Part shown: in pieces, positions 46,167 through 56,755 of the stretch
Numbering within the stretch: the stretch's first letter is position 1
Layout: every line of letters starts with the position of its first letter
From: Hyperoodon ampullatus
Taxonomy: Eukaryota > Chordata > Mammalia > Artiodactyla > Ziphiidae
DNA length: 64,000 nt
Assembly (NCBI GenBank): GCA_949752795.1
Contig: OX457063.1
Location: 66,239,783-66,303,782, forward strand
Direction of reading: 5' to 3'
Program-made: the position numbers and the translations under genes
The notes under the pieces: model-generated
What the model saw: the letters and a program-made list of their open reading frames with translations, nothing else
Told to the model about the DNA's origin: nothing
Databases searched by the model: none

Positions 46167-46679
46167 TTTGCTTATGTTACTGTGTTTGGGGTCTCCTTCT
46201 TGCAGGCTGCAGATTCGTAGTTCCCGTTGTTTTTGGTGTCTGTCCCCAGTGGCTAAGGTTGTTTCAGTAGATTGTGTAGGCTTCCTGGTGGGGGGGGACT
46301 AATGCCTGTGTTCTGGTGGTTGAGGCTGCATTTTGTCTTTCTGGTGGACAGGTCCACGTCTGGTGGTGTGTTTTGGGGTACCTGTGGCCTTATTATGTTT
46401 TTAGGCAGCCTCTCTGCTAATGGATGGGGTTGTGTTTCTGCCTTGCTAGTTGCTTGGCATAGGGTGACCAGCACTGTAGCTTGCTGGTCGTTGAGTGAAG
46501 CTGGGTGCTGGTGTTGAGATGGAGATCTCTGGGAGATTTTCGCTGCTTGATATTATGTGGAGCTGGGAGGTCTCTTGTGGACCTGTGTCCTGAAGTTGGC
46601 TCTCCCACTTCAGAGGCACAGCACTGACTCCTGGCTGCACTGAGCCTTTCATCTACCCAGCTCAGAATAAAAGGGAGAA

Positions 46680-47105
46680 AAAGTAGAAAGAAAGAATTAG
46701 TAGAATAAAGAAAGAGAGAAAAAAGGAAGAAGGAAAGAAAGGAAGGAAGGAAGAAAGAAAGAAAGGAGGGAGGGAGGGAGGAAGGATGGAAAGAAAGGAG
46801 GGAGGGAGGAATGAAAGAAAAAGGAGTGAGTGGAAGAAGGGAGGGAGGGAGGAAGGAAAGAAAGAAAGAAAGAAAGACAGGAGGGAGGGAGGGAGGAAGG
46901 AAAGAAGAAGAAAGTGAAAGGAAGAAGGGTGGGAGGGAGGGAGGAAGGAAAGAAAGACAGGAGGGAGGGAGGGAGGGAGGAAGGAAAGAAAAAGAGTGAA
47001 AGGAAGAAGGGAGGGAGGGAGGAAGGAAAGAAAGAGAGAAAGAAGGAAAGGAGGGGCGGAGGGAGGGAGGGAGGAAGGGAAGGTAGGAAAAAAAGAAAGA
47101 GCAGG
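46680..47105 (+). repeat. Pure A/G tract (GGGA/GGAA/GAAA)n in the L1 5'UTR
   Basis: About 400 bp of almost only purines on the + strand, organised as degenerate higher-order units (gaaagg, agggagggagggaggaagg, aaagaaag) recurring about every 50-80 bp. Long apparent open frames on both strands here are compositional artefacts. Confidence 0.9.
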
Positions 47106-47291
47106 TAAAGTAAAATAGAATAAAGTATGAAATATAGTAGCTTTATTAAAATTAAAAAGTAATTATTGAAAAAAAACGGACAGATAGAACCCTGGGACAT
47201 ATGGTGGAAGCAAAGCTATACAGAGAAAATCTTACACAGAAGGATACACATACACATTCACAAAAAGAGAGCAGGGGTAAAAATCAAAAAT

Positions 47292-47562
47292 CTTGCTCTC
47301 CAAGTCCACCTCCTCAATTTGGGATAATTCGTTGTAAAAAGAGGAAAAGGGCGAAAAGTCTGAAATCTTGCTCTCGAAGTCCACCTCCTTAATTTGGGAT
47401 AATTCGTTGTAAAAAGAGGAAAAGGGCGAAAAGTCTGAAATCTTGCTCTCTAAGTCCACCTCCTTAATTTGGGATAATTCGTTGTAAAAAGAGGAAAAGG
47501 GGGGAAAGTCTTAAATCTTGTCCTCAAGGTCCACTTCCTCAATTTGGGATGATTCGCTGTCC
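47292..47562 (+). repeat. 75-bp tandem repeat, ~3.6 copies, in the L1 5'UTR
   Basis: Units begin at 47292, 47367, 47442 and 47517 (partial), each starting cttgctctc or a variant. Each contains aatttgggataattcgttg and aaaaagaggaaaaggg. Copies differ at only a few positions. Because 75 is a multiple of three, a 25-residue periodic open frame appears on the minus strand, probably by chance. Confidence 0.95.
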
Positions 47563-48748
47563 ATTCATGCACTCCACAGACGCAGGGCACATCAAATGGA
47601 CCGTGGAGCTTTAATCCGCTGCCTCGGAGGCTGCACAGAGAGATTTCCCTGTCTCTGCTCTCACAGCTCCCGGGTCTCAGCCTTGGACCTGGCCCCGCCT
47701 CTGCGCGTAGGTCGCCGGAGGGCGTCCGTTCTTCGCTCAGACAGGACGGGTTTAAAGGAGCCGCTGATTCGGGGGCTCTGGCTCACTCAGGCAGAGGGGA
47801 GGGAGGGGCGCGCAGTGTGGGGCGGGCCTGCGGCGGCAGAGGCCGGCATGACGTTGCACCAGCCCGAGGCGCTCCGTGCGCTTTCCCGGGAAAGCCATCC
47901 CTGGGTCGCGGGACCCCAGCAGTGGCGGGGCGCACAGGCTCCCCGGAAGGCGGGGTGGACAGTGACCTGCGCTCGCACACAGGCCTTGTGGCGGCGGCAG
48001 CAGCAGCCCCAGCGTCCCACACCCGTCTCCGGGGTCCGCGCCTTTAGCCGCGGGTCGCGCCCGTCTCTGGTGCTTCTTTAAGTAGCTCTCTTAATGCCCT
48101 CTCCTCGCGCACCAGGAAACAAAAGGGAAGAAAAAGTCTCTTGCCTCTTCGGCAGCTCTAGACTTTTTCCCCGGACTCCCTCCGGGCTAACCGTGGTGCA
48201 CTAACCCCTTCAGGCTCTCTTCCTGCCGCCAGCCCCAGTCCTCTCCCTGCGCTCCGACTGAAACCGGATACCCAAGCCTCAGCTCCCAGCCCCGCCGGCC
48301 CCGGCGCCCGAGCAGACAAGCCTCTCGGGCTGGTGTGTGCCTGAGGGCACCAATCCTCTGTGCCGGGATTCCGTTTTGCCCTCCACACCCCTGTTGCTGT
48401 GCTCTCCTCCGCTACTCCGAAGCTTTCCCCCTCCGCCACCTGCAGTCTCCGCCCGCGAAGGGGCTTCTAGTGTGTGGAAACCTTTCCTCCTTCACGGCTC
48501 CCTCCCACTGGTGCAGGTCCCGTCCCTATCCTTTTGTCTCTGTTTATTCTTTTTTCTTTTGCCCTACCCAGGTATGTGGGGAGTTTCTTGCCTTTTGGGG
48601 GGTCTGAGGTCTTCTGTCAGCGTTCAGAAGGTGTTCTGTAGGAGTTGTTCCACGTGTCGATGAATTTCTGATGTATCTGTGGGGAGGAAGGTGATCTCCG
48701 CGTGTTACTCTTCTGCCATCTTCCTCCGGGTCCTCCCAGCAAGCTTTT

Positions 48749-49702
48749 AATGGCTATACCGGCCCAGGGATTCTGGGGTCAGAGACTGTGCAGTGGACAG
48801 TCCCTCTCCTCGTGCATGCCCATAAAGGCCTGTCAGACCCACGTTTTATGGCGGGTGCGTACAACCAGATGTTGGCCAGGCCTCACCCATATATCCCCTT
48901 CTCACTCTGAAGACCGAAAATCAATAGGTCTGGTGAGACTTTGAAGACCTTCAACATATGGAACCACCCTCACCTGTCATGGCCGTTCATTTCTTTCTCT
49001 AACTCAGAGTGTTATGAGTGGTTTTGATGATTTTATCTGAAATTGGAACCTCTACCACCCACCTTGTCTATTCAAATGACTCCTGTAACTTCGTGTCACC
49101 AAAGAAACAGGCCCCATCCCAGTGTCGGGATGGTGGTAGGGTCGAAGGGCCTGACTTTGGATGAGCGACCCGGGTCAGGTGTCAGGTCTTCCACTGCCTT
49201 CGAGTTACTTAACCTCACGGTCGGTTTCCTTGTCTTTGAAACGGGGAGAATCCTTGCCCTGGGCCACGGGCATTGATTTGAGGACTAAATGAGGTCATAC
49301 TTCTGTGCTACTTGGCACATAACAAGTGCTCAAGAAAATGTCAGCTGTAGGAGAGGCTAGCACTGCAAGCTTGGCACACAGTGGGTGGTCCATGAATGTT
49401 GGTTTATATTCTCTTCTAATTCTCATAGTTGTTACAAAATAGTTTTTAGTCTGTAGCAATTGATCATAACCACAGCAGGGAAGGCCCATGTCTAAGTATC
49501 CTATTTGGTGCTATGACCAGATATAAGGGGTTTTAAAGATACTATCATTTATTTATCCAAAAGTTATGAACAGCAACATTTGACTATTTTTATGAAAATA
49601 ACTGGGCATTGGTCAGTGGAGGTTAAAAAAAAGGATGATAATCAGTGGAGTAGGGAATTATAATTGGAAGTGAGGAAATGCTTATTAAAAAATAAGCTTA
49701 TT
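48749..49702. other. Flank of the L1 with MIR-like element
   Basis: Unique sequence resumes after the L1. MIR-like sequence (gagttacttaacctcacggtcggtttcc, aggactaaatgaggtcatac) spans about 49185-49350. No exon was recognised. Confidence 0.7.
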
Positions 49703-49909
49703 GGGCTTCCCTGGTGGCGCAGTGGATGGGAGTCCGCCTGCCGATGCAGGGGACACAGGTTCGTGCCCCGGTCTGGGAGGATCCCACATGCCGCGGAGCG
49801 GCTGGCCCTTGAGCCATGGCCGCTGAGCCTGTGCGTCCAGGGCCTGTGCTCCGCAGCGGGAGAGGCCACAACAGTGAGAGGCCCCAGTACCGCAAAAAAA
49901 AAAAAAAAT
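49703..49909 (+). mobile_element. CHR-type short SINE
   Basis: A forward copy with a 13-bp duplication aaataagcttatt at 49690-49702 and 49910-49922. Confidence 0.96.
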
Positions 49910-49922
49910 AAATAAGCTTATT

Positions 49923-52782
49923 AAAAAATTAGAAATATGGAATTAATTGCTTAGATGAGATTCAGAGTTTTTTGAGATGATCTTTCCTGCTCTTTGGATT
50001 CTCGTTCTGAAGTGTGTCTGTCCTGTAGAAATGATCTCAACTGCTGACTCTTCCCAGCCCTCCATTTGGAGCCAGAGCGGCACATTCATACTTGGGCAGC
50101 ATCTGGGTACCTTTGGGATTTCTTTCTGCTTCATTTCAGGATTCAAGGAATATAGTCACAATGAGTCTTTCGGTTTATGCTCAAAGTTTCAGAGCAACCG
50201 AAGATGCCAACATATAGAAATCAAAAGAACCCAGGACATTGCCAGCTTTTATCTCATCTCATTCAAATCTGGGGACGTGGGCTGCATCAGGAGGAGGGGC
50301 CCATCTTTTTCAACCCCCAAAGCTGGACATGGGACAGTACAGTGCAGTAAGCTGACAACACGGGATATGGGATTGGCCAAATGTGGGTTCCAGCCCTGTC
50401 CTTGGCTCTATTCCTGTGTGACATTGGGCAAATTGCTTGATTATTTTTAGCCTCAGTTTCTTCATCCGCCAAATGGGATCAGGCATTTTGTACTTGCTCT
50501 GTACTTGGTTTAACAGTAAAGAGACAAAGAAGGCTCTGTTCTTGTGTACTGACACGCTTGTTGGGGGGAGATAGACAGCAAATAAAGATGGTAACTGCAA
50601 ATAGTGTTAAATGTTCTGAAGAAAATAAGAACAGGTTAATGAAAAAGAGATGGGGGACACTTATTTAGAAGAGGGGGTGACATTTGAGCTGAGAACTAAA
50701 TGATGAGAAATGCCAGCCCCGTGATGACATGGGCACAGACACTCGCTGGAAGGTGGGTCCAGACTGTGGCATATTTGAGGAACCACAGGAAGGCTGATAA
50801 GGCTGGAGAACAGGGGAGACCATCATAACTAGGAATGTTGGGGAGGGAGATGGGACCAGATAAATGAGGGCTTTGAGGCCAAGGTGAGCAGTTCAGAGTA
50901 TAAGCTAGGCGTGTAGGGCCAGTGGGGGCTTTGGGCATAGGAGTGCTGGGACTCAGTTCCTGATTAGGAGAGGTGTGCCTGGGCTGGACTCTGGAGGAAG
51001 GAGGGGGGTGGGGTGAGTGTAAGAGCAGGGGGCTCCCTTGGGGGCTATTGCGGGTGTCCACTTTGGGGGGAGTAACACTGAGCCAGGGTGGCAGCAGCAA
51101 GTGGTCAGAGTCAGCCTGTGTTGGAGAGCTGAGGGTGGAGGGGAGAGAAGGAGGGCTGAGTGGGAATCAAAGGTGGTTCCTAGGCTGGGGCCCTAGCAAC
51201 CAGGTCAATACAGGTACCTTTTAGCCATGACTGGGAAAATTGGGCAATGAAGAGATTTTATGGAAAAACAGAGTTTGGTTCATTATGAGATGCCTCTTAG
51301 ACAATCCAACCTAGTTCACCATCCAAGCGGGTATGTTGAGTAGGCAGTGGGACCCATAAGCTCAGGAGAAAGATCAGGGCTGAGATCATAGAGAATTGTA
51401 GCCCGTAGATGGTGTTTAAGGCCATGGGGTGGAGGAGATGATCTGGAGAAAGGTGGATAGAGGCAGAGGGTAGGGAGAGTCAGGACAGGCCTGGGGACTG
51501 GCCAATGGAAAGGTCAGAAAAAGGAGGTAGCACCAGTAAAGGGGTCTGAGGGGGCAAGAATGTGATGTTTGGGGAGGTGAAGTGGAGCCCTGCTTCCTAA
51601 GGGGAGCTCCTCAGCTGTGCCAAAGGCTGCTCAGAGCTCCAGGAGGATAACCACAGAGACTGAGGGCAGTGACCTCAGCTTCAGCACGAGGGGGAAGCAT
51701 GGACCAGAGAGCATGGGGGTGGGGAAATAGAGCCAGCCACTGCACGCAGCTTGAAGTTTTGTTCGAAGGAGCAGAGGAATGGAGGGATGTAGGGTTAAGA
51801 CGGGATTTGCATTTCTTTTTTAAGGTAGGAGCCATTACAGCTTATTTGTACGCTGATGGTAATGATCCAGCTGGGAAGGGAAATTGATAACTTAGGAGAC
51901 AGGAGAATTACAGTAGAGAGTATTGGCTTTCTGAGAGGTGCTGTGATCCAGAACATAAGCAGAGGCAACACTGCACTCAAGGTGACAGGAAGGCAGAGCA
52001 GAAAGTACAGATGCTGGTGGCTGGTAGATGGGGGTGCTGGTAGAGCCATCCAGTAAGATGGATCCCATCTTAGCGCCTGTTTTCTCATGCAAGTAAGAAG
52101 CCAGGTTACCAGCTGAGAGGGTAGGGGGAGACTGTGTTGCAGGCTGAAGAGAGAAGGCATGAAATAGGTCTCTCAGGCAGTGCTGAGTGCTTACTTGAGG
52201 CCCCACATTGAAGGTAGACAGCATTTAAATACGTGTTCAGCTCCCTGGTTCTGAGGGCCCTGGAGTACGTCGGTGCCCTTGGGCACTGGTTCGAATGTGC
52301 CCACCAGATGGCGCCAGTGGGCCATTGCTGAAACCTGTTTTCTGACCGGCTTTGGGGCAGAATTGTGTTCTCTTCGTTTTCCTATCTGTAGACTGTTATT
52401 TCTCAAACTTGAGTAGTAAATCGAGTACTTTTAGGGAAATAAAATTCTCACAGATTCCTGGAGTTTAAATTATAAAATAATTATAAAATATTTAAATTAT
52501 TTTATTATAATACTCAAGTATTTGCACATTAAAAACAGTGTACACTCCCTAAACTTAACAGATCTTCCACAACTATCAAGTTGAAACAAATTTAGAAAAT
52601 AGATTTAAAAAGTCAAAAATCCAAATCACCAACCTTTACTAAGCTTTACTAATTTAACGAATGACAATCTTTTGCTGAAAATAAAGAGCTGCGTGTGCAG
52701 TGTGACTCTGGTATGCATTGCTTCTGGTCAAGTTTGGCTTATGTGTCAAGACATGACAATTCTTTCACCCTCTTTCTCTGTT
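49923..52782. other. MIR and long old repeat, then unique AT-rich DNA
   Basis: MIR-like sequence spans about 50340-50480. About 50560-52140 is G-rich, unnamed old mammalian repeat (ggtgacatttgagctgagaac, gagatgcctcttagacaatccaacc, ttacagcttatttgtacgctgatgg). 52430-52780 is AT-rich and unique. Confidence 0.6.
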
Positions 52783-52798
52783 AAAAACCACTGCAGAG

Positions 52799-53363
52799 GG
52801 CTTCCCTGGTGGCGCAATGGTTGAGAGTCTGCCTGCTAATGCAGGGGATACAGGTTCGAGCCCTGGTCTGGGAGGATCCCACATGCCACGGAGCAACTAG
52901 GCCCGTGAGCCACAACTACTGAGCCTGCGCGTCTGGAGCCTGTGCTCCACAACAAGAGAGGCCGCGATAGCGAGAGGCCCGCGCACCGTGATGAAGAGTG
53001 GCCCCCGCTTGCCACAACTAGAGAAAGCCCTTACACAGAAACGAAGACCCGGGCTTCCCTGGTGGCGCAGTGGGAGTCCGCCTGCCGATGCAGGGGACAC
53101 GGGTTCGTGCCCCGGTCCGGGAGGATCCCACATACCGCGGAGCGGCTAGGCCCGTGAGCCATGGCCACTGAGCCTGTGCGTCCGGAGCCTGTGCTCCGCA
53201 ACGGGAGAGGCCACAGCAGTGAGAGGCCCGCGTACCAGAAAAAAAAAAAAAAAAAAAAAGAAACGAAGACCCAACACAGCAAAAATAAATAAATTAATTA
53301 ATAAACTCCTACCCCCAACATCTTCCAAAAAAACCTGCTATTAAAAAAAAAAAAAAAAAAAAA
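52799..53363 (+). mobile_element. Long CHR-type SINE interrupted by a second SINE
   Basis: The outer long-form copy starts gggcttccctggtggcgcaatgg. It resumes after the inner insertion with gacccaacacagcaaaaataaat and ends in A-rich sequence. A 16-bp duplication aaaaaccactgcagag lies at 52783-52798 and 53364-53379. Confidence 0.96.
53051..53259 (+). mobile_element. CHR-type short SINE nested in the long SINE
   Basis: A forward copy inside 52799-53363, flanked by 13-bp duplication gaaacgaagaccc at 53038-53050 and 53260-53272. It lacks part of the usual agtggttgagagtcc segment near 53070. The nesting dates the short form as younger than the long form here. Confidence 0.96.
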
Positions 53364-53868
53364 AAAAACCACTGCAGAGTCCCAGCGTGCTTTCAAGTCA
53401 TTTTGTCTTCTGTGGCTGGAACACATCATTTTCCCATTGCCCAGCTTTAGCCTGAAGATGATGAAAGTTGTGAGGAGAAGCGCTAACTTGGTGCTGGCAT
53501 AAAGCAAGTGTGGTGCTGAAGTTGGTTACAGGTGGTCCACTAGATAATCTAGAATACACACATGTTAACGCTTCAGATTTTCATGGCAAGAAAAACATAA
53601 AATTGAAAATATTGTGAAATGAACCAAAGACTGAGGATGCCTTTCGCTTTGTTGATATAGATGAAGACTGATATTTTGAGAACTGTACTTTTATTAGAAA
53701 CCATATATATCAAGTCTAGAAATCATATTCTATTTAATAAAGTTTTGATACACTTTAATAAAATATTAGACAAAATCACAGTGGCGGAGCTGGAAGGGCC
53801 TCACTTCACTGGCCTCTTACAGTACATTTGAAGAAGCATTTTTTTTTAACACTGTGATTTCATGTTTT

Positions 53869-54067
53869 TTTTTTTGCGGTATGCGGGCCTCTCACTGTTG
53901 TGGCCTCTCCCGTTATGGAGTACAGGCTCCGGACACGCAGGCTCAGCGGCCATGGCTCACGGGCCCAGCCGCTCCGCAGCATGTGGGATCTTCCCAGACC
54001 GGGGCACGAATACGTGTCCCCTGCATCGGCAGGCAGACTCTCAACCGCTGCGCCACCAGGGAAGCCC
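53869..54067 (-). mobile_element. CHR-type short SINE
   Basis: A reverse copy with a 13-bp duplication gatttcatgtttt at 53856-53868 and 54068-54080. It is an inverted partner of the forward SINEs about 500-600 bp upstream. Confidence 0.96.
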
Positions 54068-54339
54068 GATTTCATGTTTTGAGGCATAAAGAAAAGAGCT
54101 CTGGAAAAGCACTTCTGCAGTTTATAGCAGGGTCACCCAGGTGAACGTAACTACAGGAAGCCATCAAAGGAGCCCAGGAGTCTGTCATGACCCCTGTGTC
54201 CTGTTTTATGTGACATTCCGTGGGTCACTAACAGTCACTGTAGGATGGCTCTGTCTCTTTCCGGTTTTACTACTTCAGGAGCTTATTGTGACTATATTTG
54301 CTAATTGTTTTCTTCTTTTTTTAAGTTTATGTCGAAGTG

Positions 54340-54480
54340 TTTTAGTTTTTTTTCATTTAATTTTTATTTTATGTTGGAGTAGAGTTGATTTACAATGGTT
54401 GTGTTAGTTTCAGGTGCACAGCAAAGTGATTCAGTTATACATATACCTATATCCATTCTTTTTCAGATTCTTTTCCCATA
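54340..54480 (-). mobile_element. L1 3'-end fragment, antisense
   Basis: ttatgttggagtagagttgatttacaatggttgtgttagtttcagg followed by cagcaaagtgattcagttatac is the complement of an L1 3'UTR end. Confidence 0.8.
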
Positions 54481-54817
54481 TATTAATCAAAATAATATCT
54501 TTAACTCCTTAAATAGTGGGATGGAGGCACATGCATAACAAAGATTTATGAGCTTTCACCACCCTTTCCTTTTGCTGCCATGATGGTCATCTGTGCCTGA
54601 GCGTCTGAATTCCTGGACCCCATGTTGCCTGTGTGCCTGCTGCTGTCAGGATCTTCAGCCTATCATACTTGGCCCAGAACGCACAAATGACTTTCTTTTG
54701 CAAGCAGTCTTCTCACAGTAAGCTACATCCAAACAGGGAAATTCCAAGTGTGCATCAAAGACAGGAAACCCAGTATTTTCTAGCCTCGCACGTAAACCTC
54801 AGATTTCCTTGACTTTA

Positions 54818-55029
54818 CTCTTTTTTTTTTTTTTTTTTTCGGTATGCGGGCCTCTCACTGTTGTGGCCTCTCCCGTTGCAGAGCACAGGCTCTGGACGCG
54901 CAGGCTCAGCGGCCATGGCTCACGGGGCCAGCCGCTCCGCGGCATGTGGGATCTTCCCGGACCGGGGCACGAACCCATGTCCCCTGCCTCGGCAGGCGGA
55001 CTCTCAACCACTGCGCCACCAGGGAAGCC
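54818..55029 (-). mobile_element. CHR-type short SINE with 18-bp TSD
   Basis: A reverse copy with a T tail. A perfect 18-bp duplication cagatttccttgacttta lies at 54800-54817 and 55030-55047, the longest in the window. Confidence 0.97.
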
Positions 55030-55370
55030 CAGATTTCCTTGACTTTAAATGCCCCTGGCCATTTCCTCATATTCACCACTCTCAGCTGAAGCCCTAAACA
55101 TAAAGTCCACTTGTGCTGCTGGCTCTTCTTTCTTTGAATTGAGAAAGTTCCACCTTCTCTGAAGCCCCACCTCACCCTTCTCCCTTAACTGCTTCCCTCA
55201 CCCACCCCAGGCAGAATGGAGTTTTCTCTCTAATCTTTTGACTATTGGAACAACAAGGCTGTTTCTGGCTGGTCCTTGGTATATCCTTAGGTTCAGGCTG
55301 AGCTTCCCAAAATGGCATCTGCTCATTTATACTCTATTTGCTTTTCTGACACACTCTGTCTTTCCTTCTT

Positions 55371-55502
55371 TTTTTCTTTTCTTTTTTTTTTTAAACATCT
55401 TTATTGGAGTATAGTTGCTTTACAATGTTGTGTTAGTTGCTGCTGTATAACAAAGTGGATCAACAATATGTATACATATATCCGCGTATCCCCTCCCTCT
55501 TG
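55371..55502 (-). mobile_element. Very short L1 3' end, antisense
   Basis: A 132-bp, 5'-truncated L1 3'UTR (T tract, aacatctttattggagtatagttgc) with a 14-bp duplication tgtctttccttctt at 55357-55370 and 55503-55516. Confidence 0.93.
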
Positions 55503-55516
55503 TGTCTTTCCTTCTT

Positions 55517-56392
55517 ATTACTCTTCTCTCTGTCCTGAATTCCTGCATCCAGCCTATCTTGCACCATTGTTGGGGTTCATCTTGACCTTTCTCCTGTTCT
55601 TGATACCCTAATCACAAATAAAAAGTATAGCGGCATAAGACGCACAGGTTGACTTCTGGCCACAGCAGAAATGGGTTCACTCCACACGTGGAGGGTGGGA
55701 GAGCTGCTGCTTTGGGATTTAGCCCTTTGAAGCCGAAAAGCTTCATTTACAGTAGGTCATGAAGCCACACATGTGGTCTGCATCAAAACCACTGGGCTGT
55801 TCAACTTGCTACTGCTGTTAGAAAATCCTAGCAATTAAATGAGTAGCATGTATGTGCATGCAGAGAGGGACCCTTTGCTACAGGCAGGGTAGCTGGATGG
55901 TTGTGGGCTCAGGATCTGGAGCTGGACTTCCTGGGGTTGAATCCCAGCTTGGACATGTCCTGGGATAATTACCTCATTTCTCTGGGCCTCAGTGTCCTCC
56001 TCTGTAAAACGTGGTCAGATAGCCCCTACTCATAGGGTGGCTGTGAGGATTAGATACATGAGTATCTTAGGGCTTAGCTGAGTGCCTGGCACAGAGCAAG
56101 CTCTCACTAATCGCTGGTGTGGTCATGATGGAGTCCAGCTTCACTCAACATGCTACATGGAGGCAGAGGGAATTGTCATGATCTTAACAACTTGCTAGTG
56201 GTGGATCCTGGTCTAAGAGCTCTGATCTGCTCTGCAGCAGTTCTCAGGGTTCCTGACCTTGGGACCTTTGACATTCTTAAAAAGTATCAACGTCAAAAAG
56301 CTTTTCTATTTCTGGGTTGTATCTATCAATAGGTATTATGTTAGAAATTGAAACATTTAAAATAGTAATTCTATTAACAAATGCTATTTTTG
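55517..56392. other. Unique DNA with an MIR
   Basis: MIR at about 55900-56115 (gacttcctggggttgaatcccagc, ttacctcatttctctgggcctcag, gagtgcctggcacagagcaagc). The rest is unique. Confidence 0.75.
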
Positions 56393-56742
56393 GACTTCCC
56401 TGGTGGCACGGTGGTTAAGAATCCACCTGCCAACACAGGGGACACGGGTTTGAGCCCTGGTCTGGGAAGATTCCACATGCTGCGGAGCAACTAAGCCCAT
56501 GCGCCACAACTACTGAGCCTGCGCTCTAGAGCCCACGATCCACAACTACTGAGCCTGCGTGCCACAACTACTGAAGCCTGCGTGCCTAGAGCCCGTGCTC
56601 CGCAACAAGAGAAGCCACCGCAACGAGAAGCCCGCGCACCGCAACGAAGAGTTGCCCCCGCTCGCCACAACTAGAGAAAGCCCACGCGCATCAATGAAGA
56701 CCCAACGCAGCCAAAACTAAATTAACTAATTAATTTTTTTAA
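56393..56742 (+). mobile_element. Long CHR-type SINE
   Basis: A forward long form starting gacttccctggtggcacgg and ending gacccaacgcagccaaaactaaatt. Flanking aaatgctattttt (56380-56392) recurs with one mismatch at 56743-56755. Confidence 0.95.
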
Positions 56743-56755
56743 AAATGCCATTTTT

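Larger units (their letters stand above)
40975..48732 (-). mobile_element. Full-length L1 retrotransposon, antisense to KIF5C
   Basis: A 7758-bp element. Its poly(A) end shows as a T run at 40971-40983 and its 5' end lies at 48732. A perfect 16-bp duplication ctcccagcaagctttt lies at 40959-40974 and 48733-48748. The reconstructed empty site reads GCTTTT/AATGG, the canonical L1 endonuclease target. Order on the minus strand: long 5'UTR (48732-46167), ORF1, ~58-bp spacer, ORF2, 3'UTR (41367-40975). A complete 5' end is uncommon, since most copies are truncated. ORF2 is broken, so it cannot move by itself. Confidence 0.97.
46167..48732 (-). promoter_or_regulatory. L1 5'UTR/promoter region
   Basis: A 2.57-kb 5'UTR, long for an L1. 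From its 5' end: the first bases include AAGATGGC (complement at 48715-48722), the YY1-type site that positions transcription start in other L1s; then a GC- and CpG-rich block (about 47540-48540); the 75-bp tandem repeats; a purine-only tract; and a moderately GC region up to ORF1. Internal promoter activity is inferred from family knowledge. Confidence 0.85.

Noticed and set aside
43302..46302. Plus-strand open frames of 80-190 codons across the L1
   Set aside because: These are antisense shadows of L1 ORF1 and ORF2.
46697..47200. 167-codon minus-strand open frame rich in Ser, Pro, Phe and Leu
   Set aside because: It is the translation of the purine-only tract of the L1 5'UTR; the lack of stops follows from composition.
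47292..47562. CRISPR-like regularly spaced repeats
   Set aside because: The units are contiguous 75-bp tandem copies without spacers, inside an L1 in a mammalian genome.
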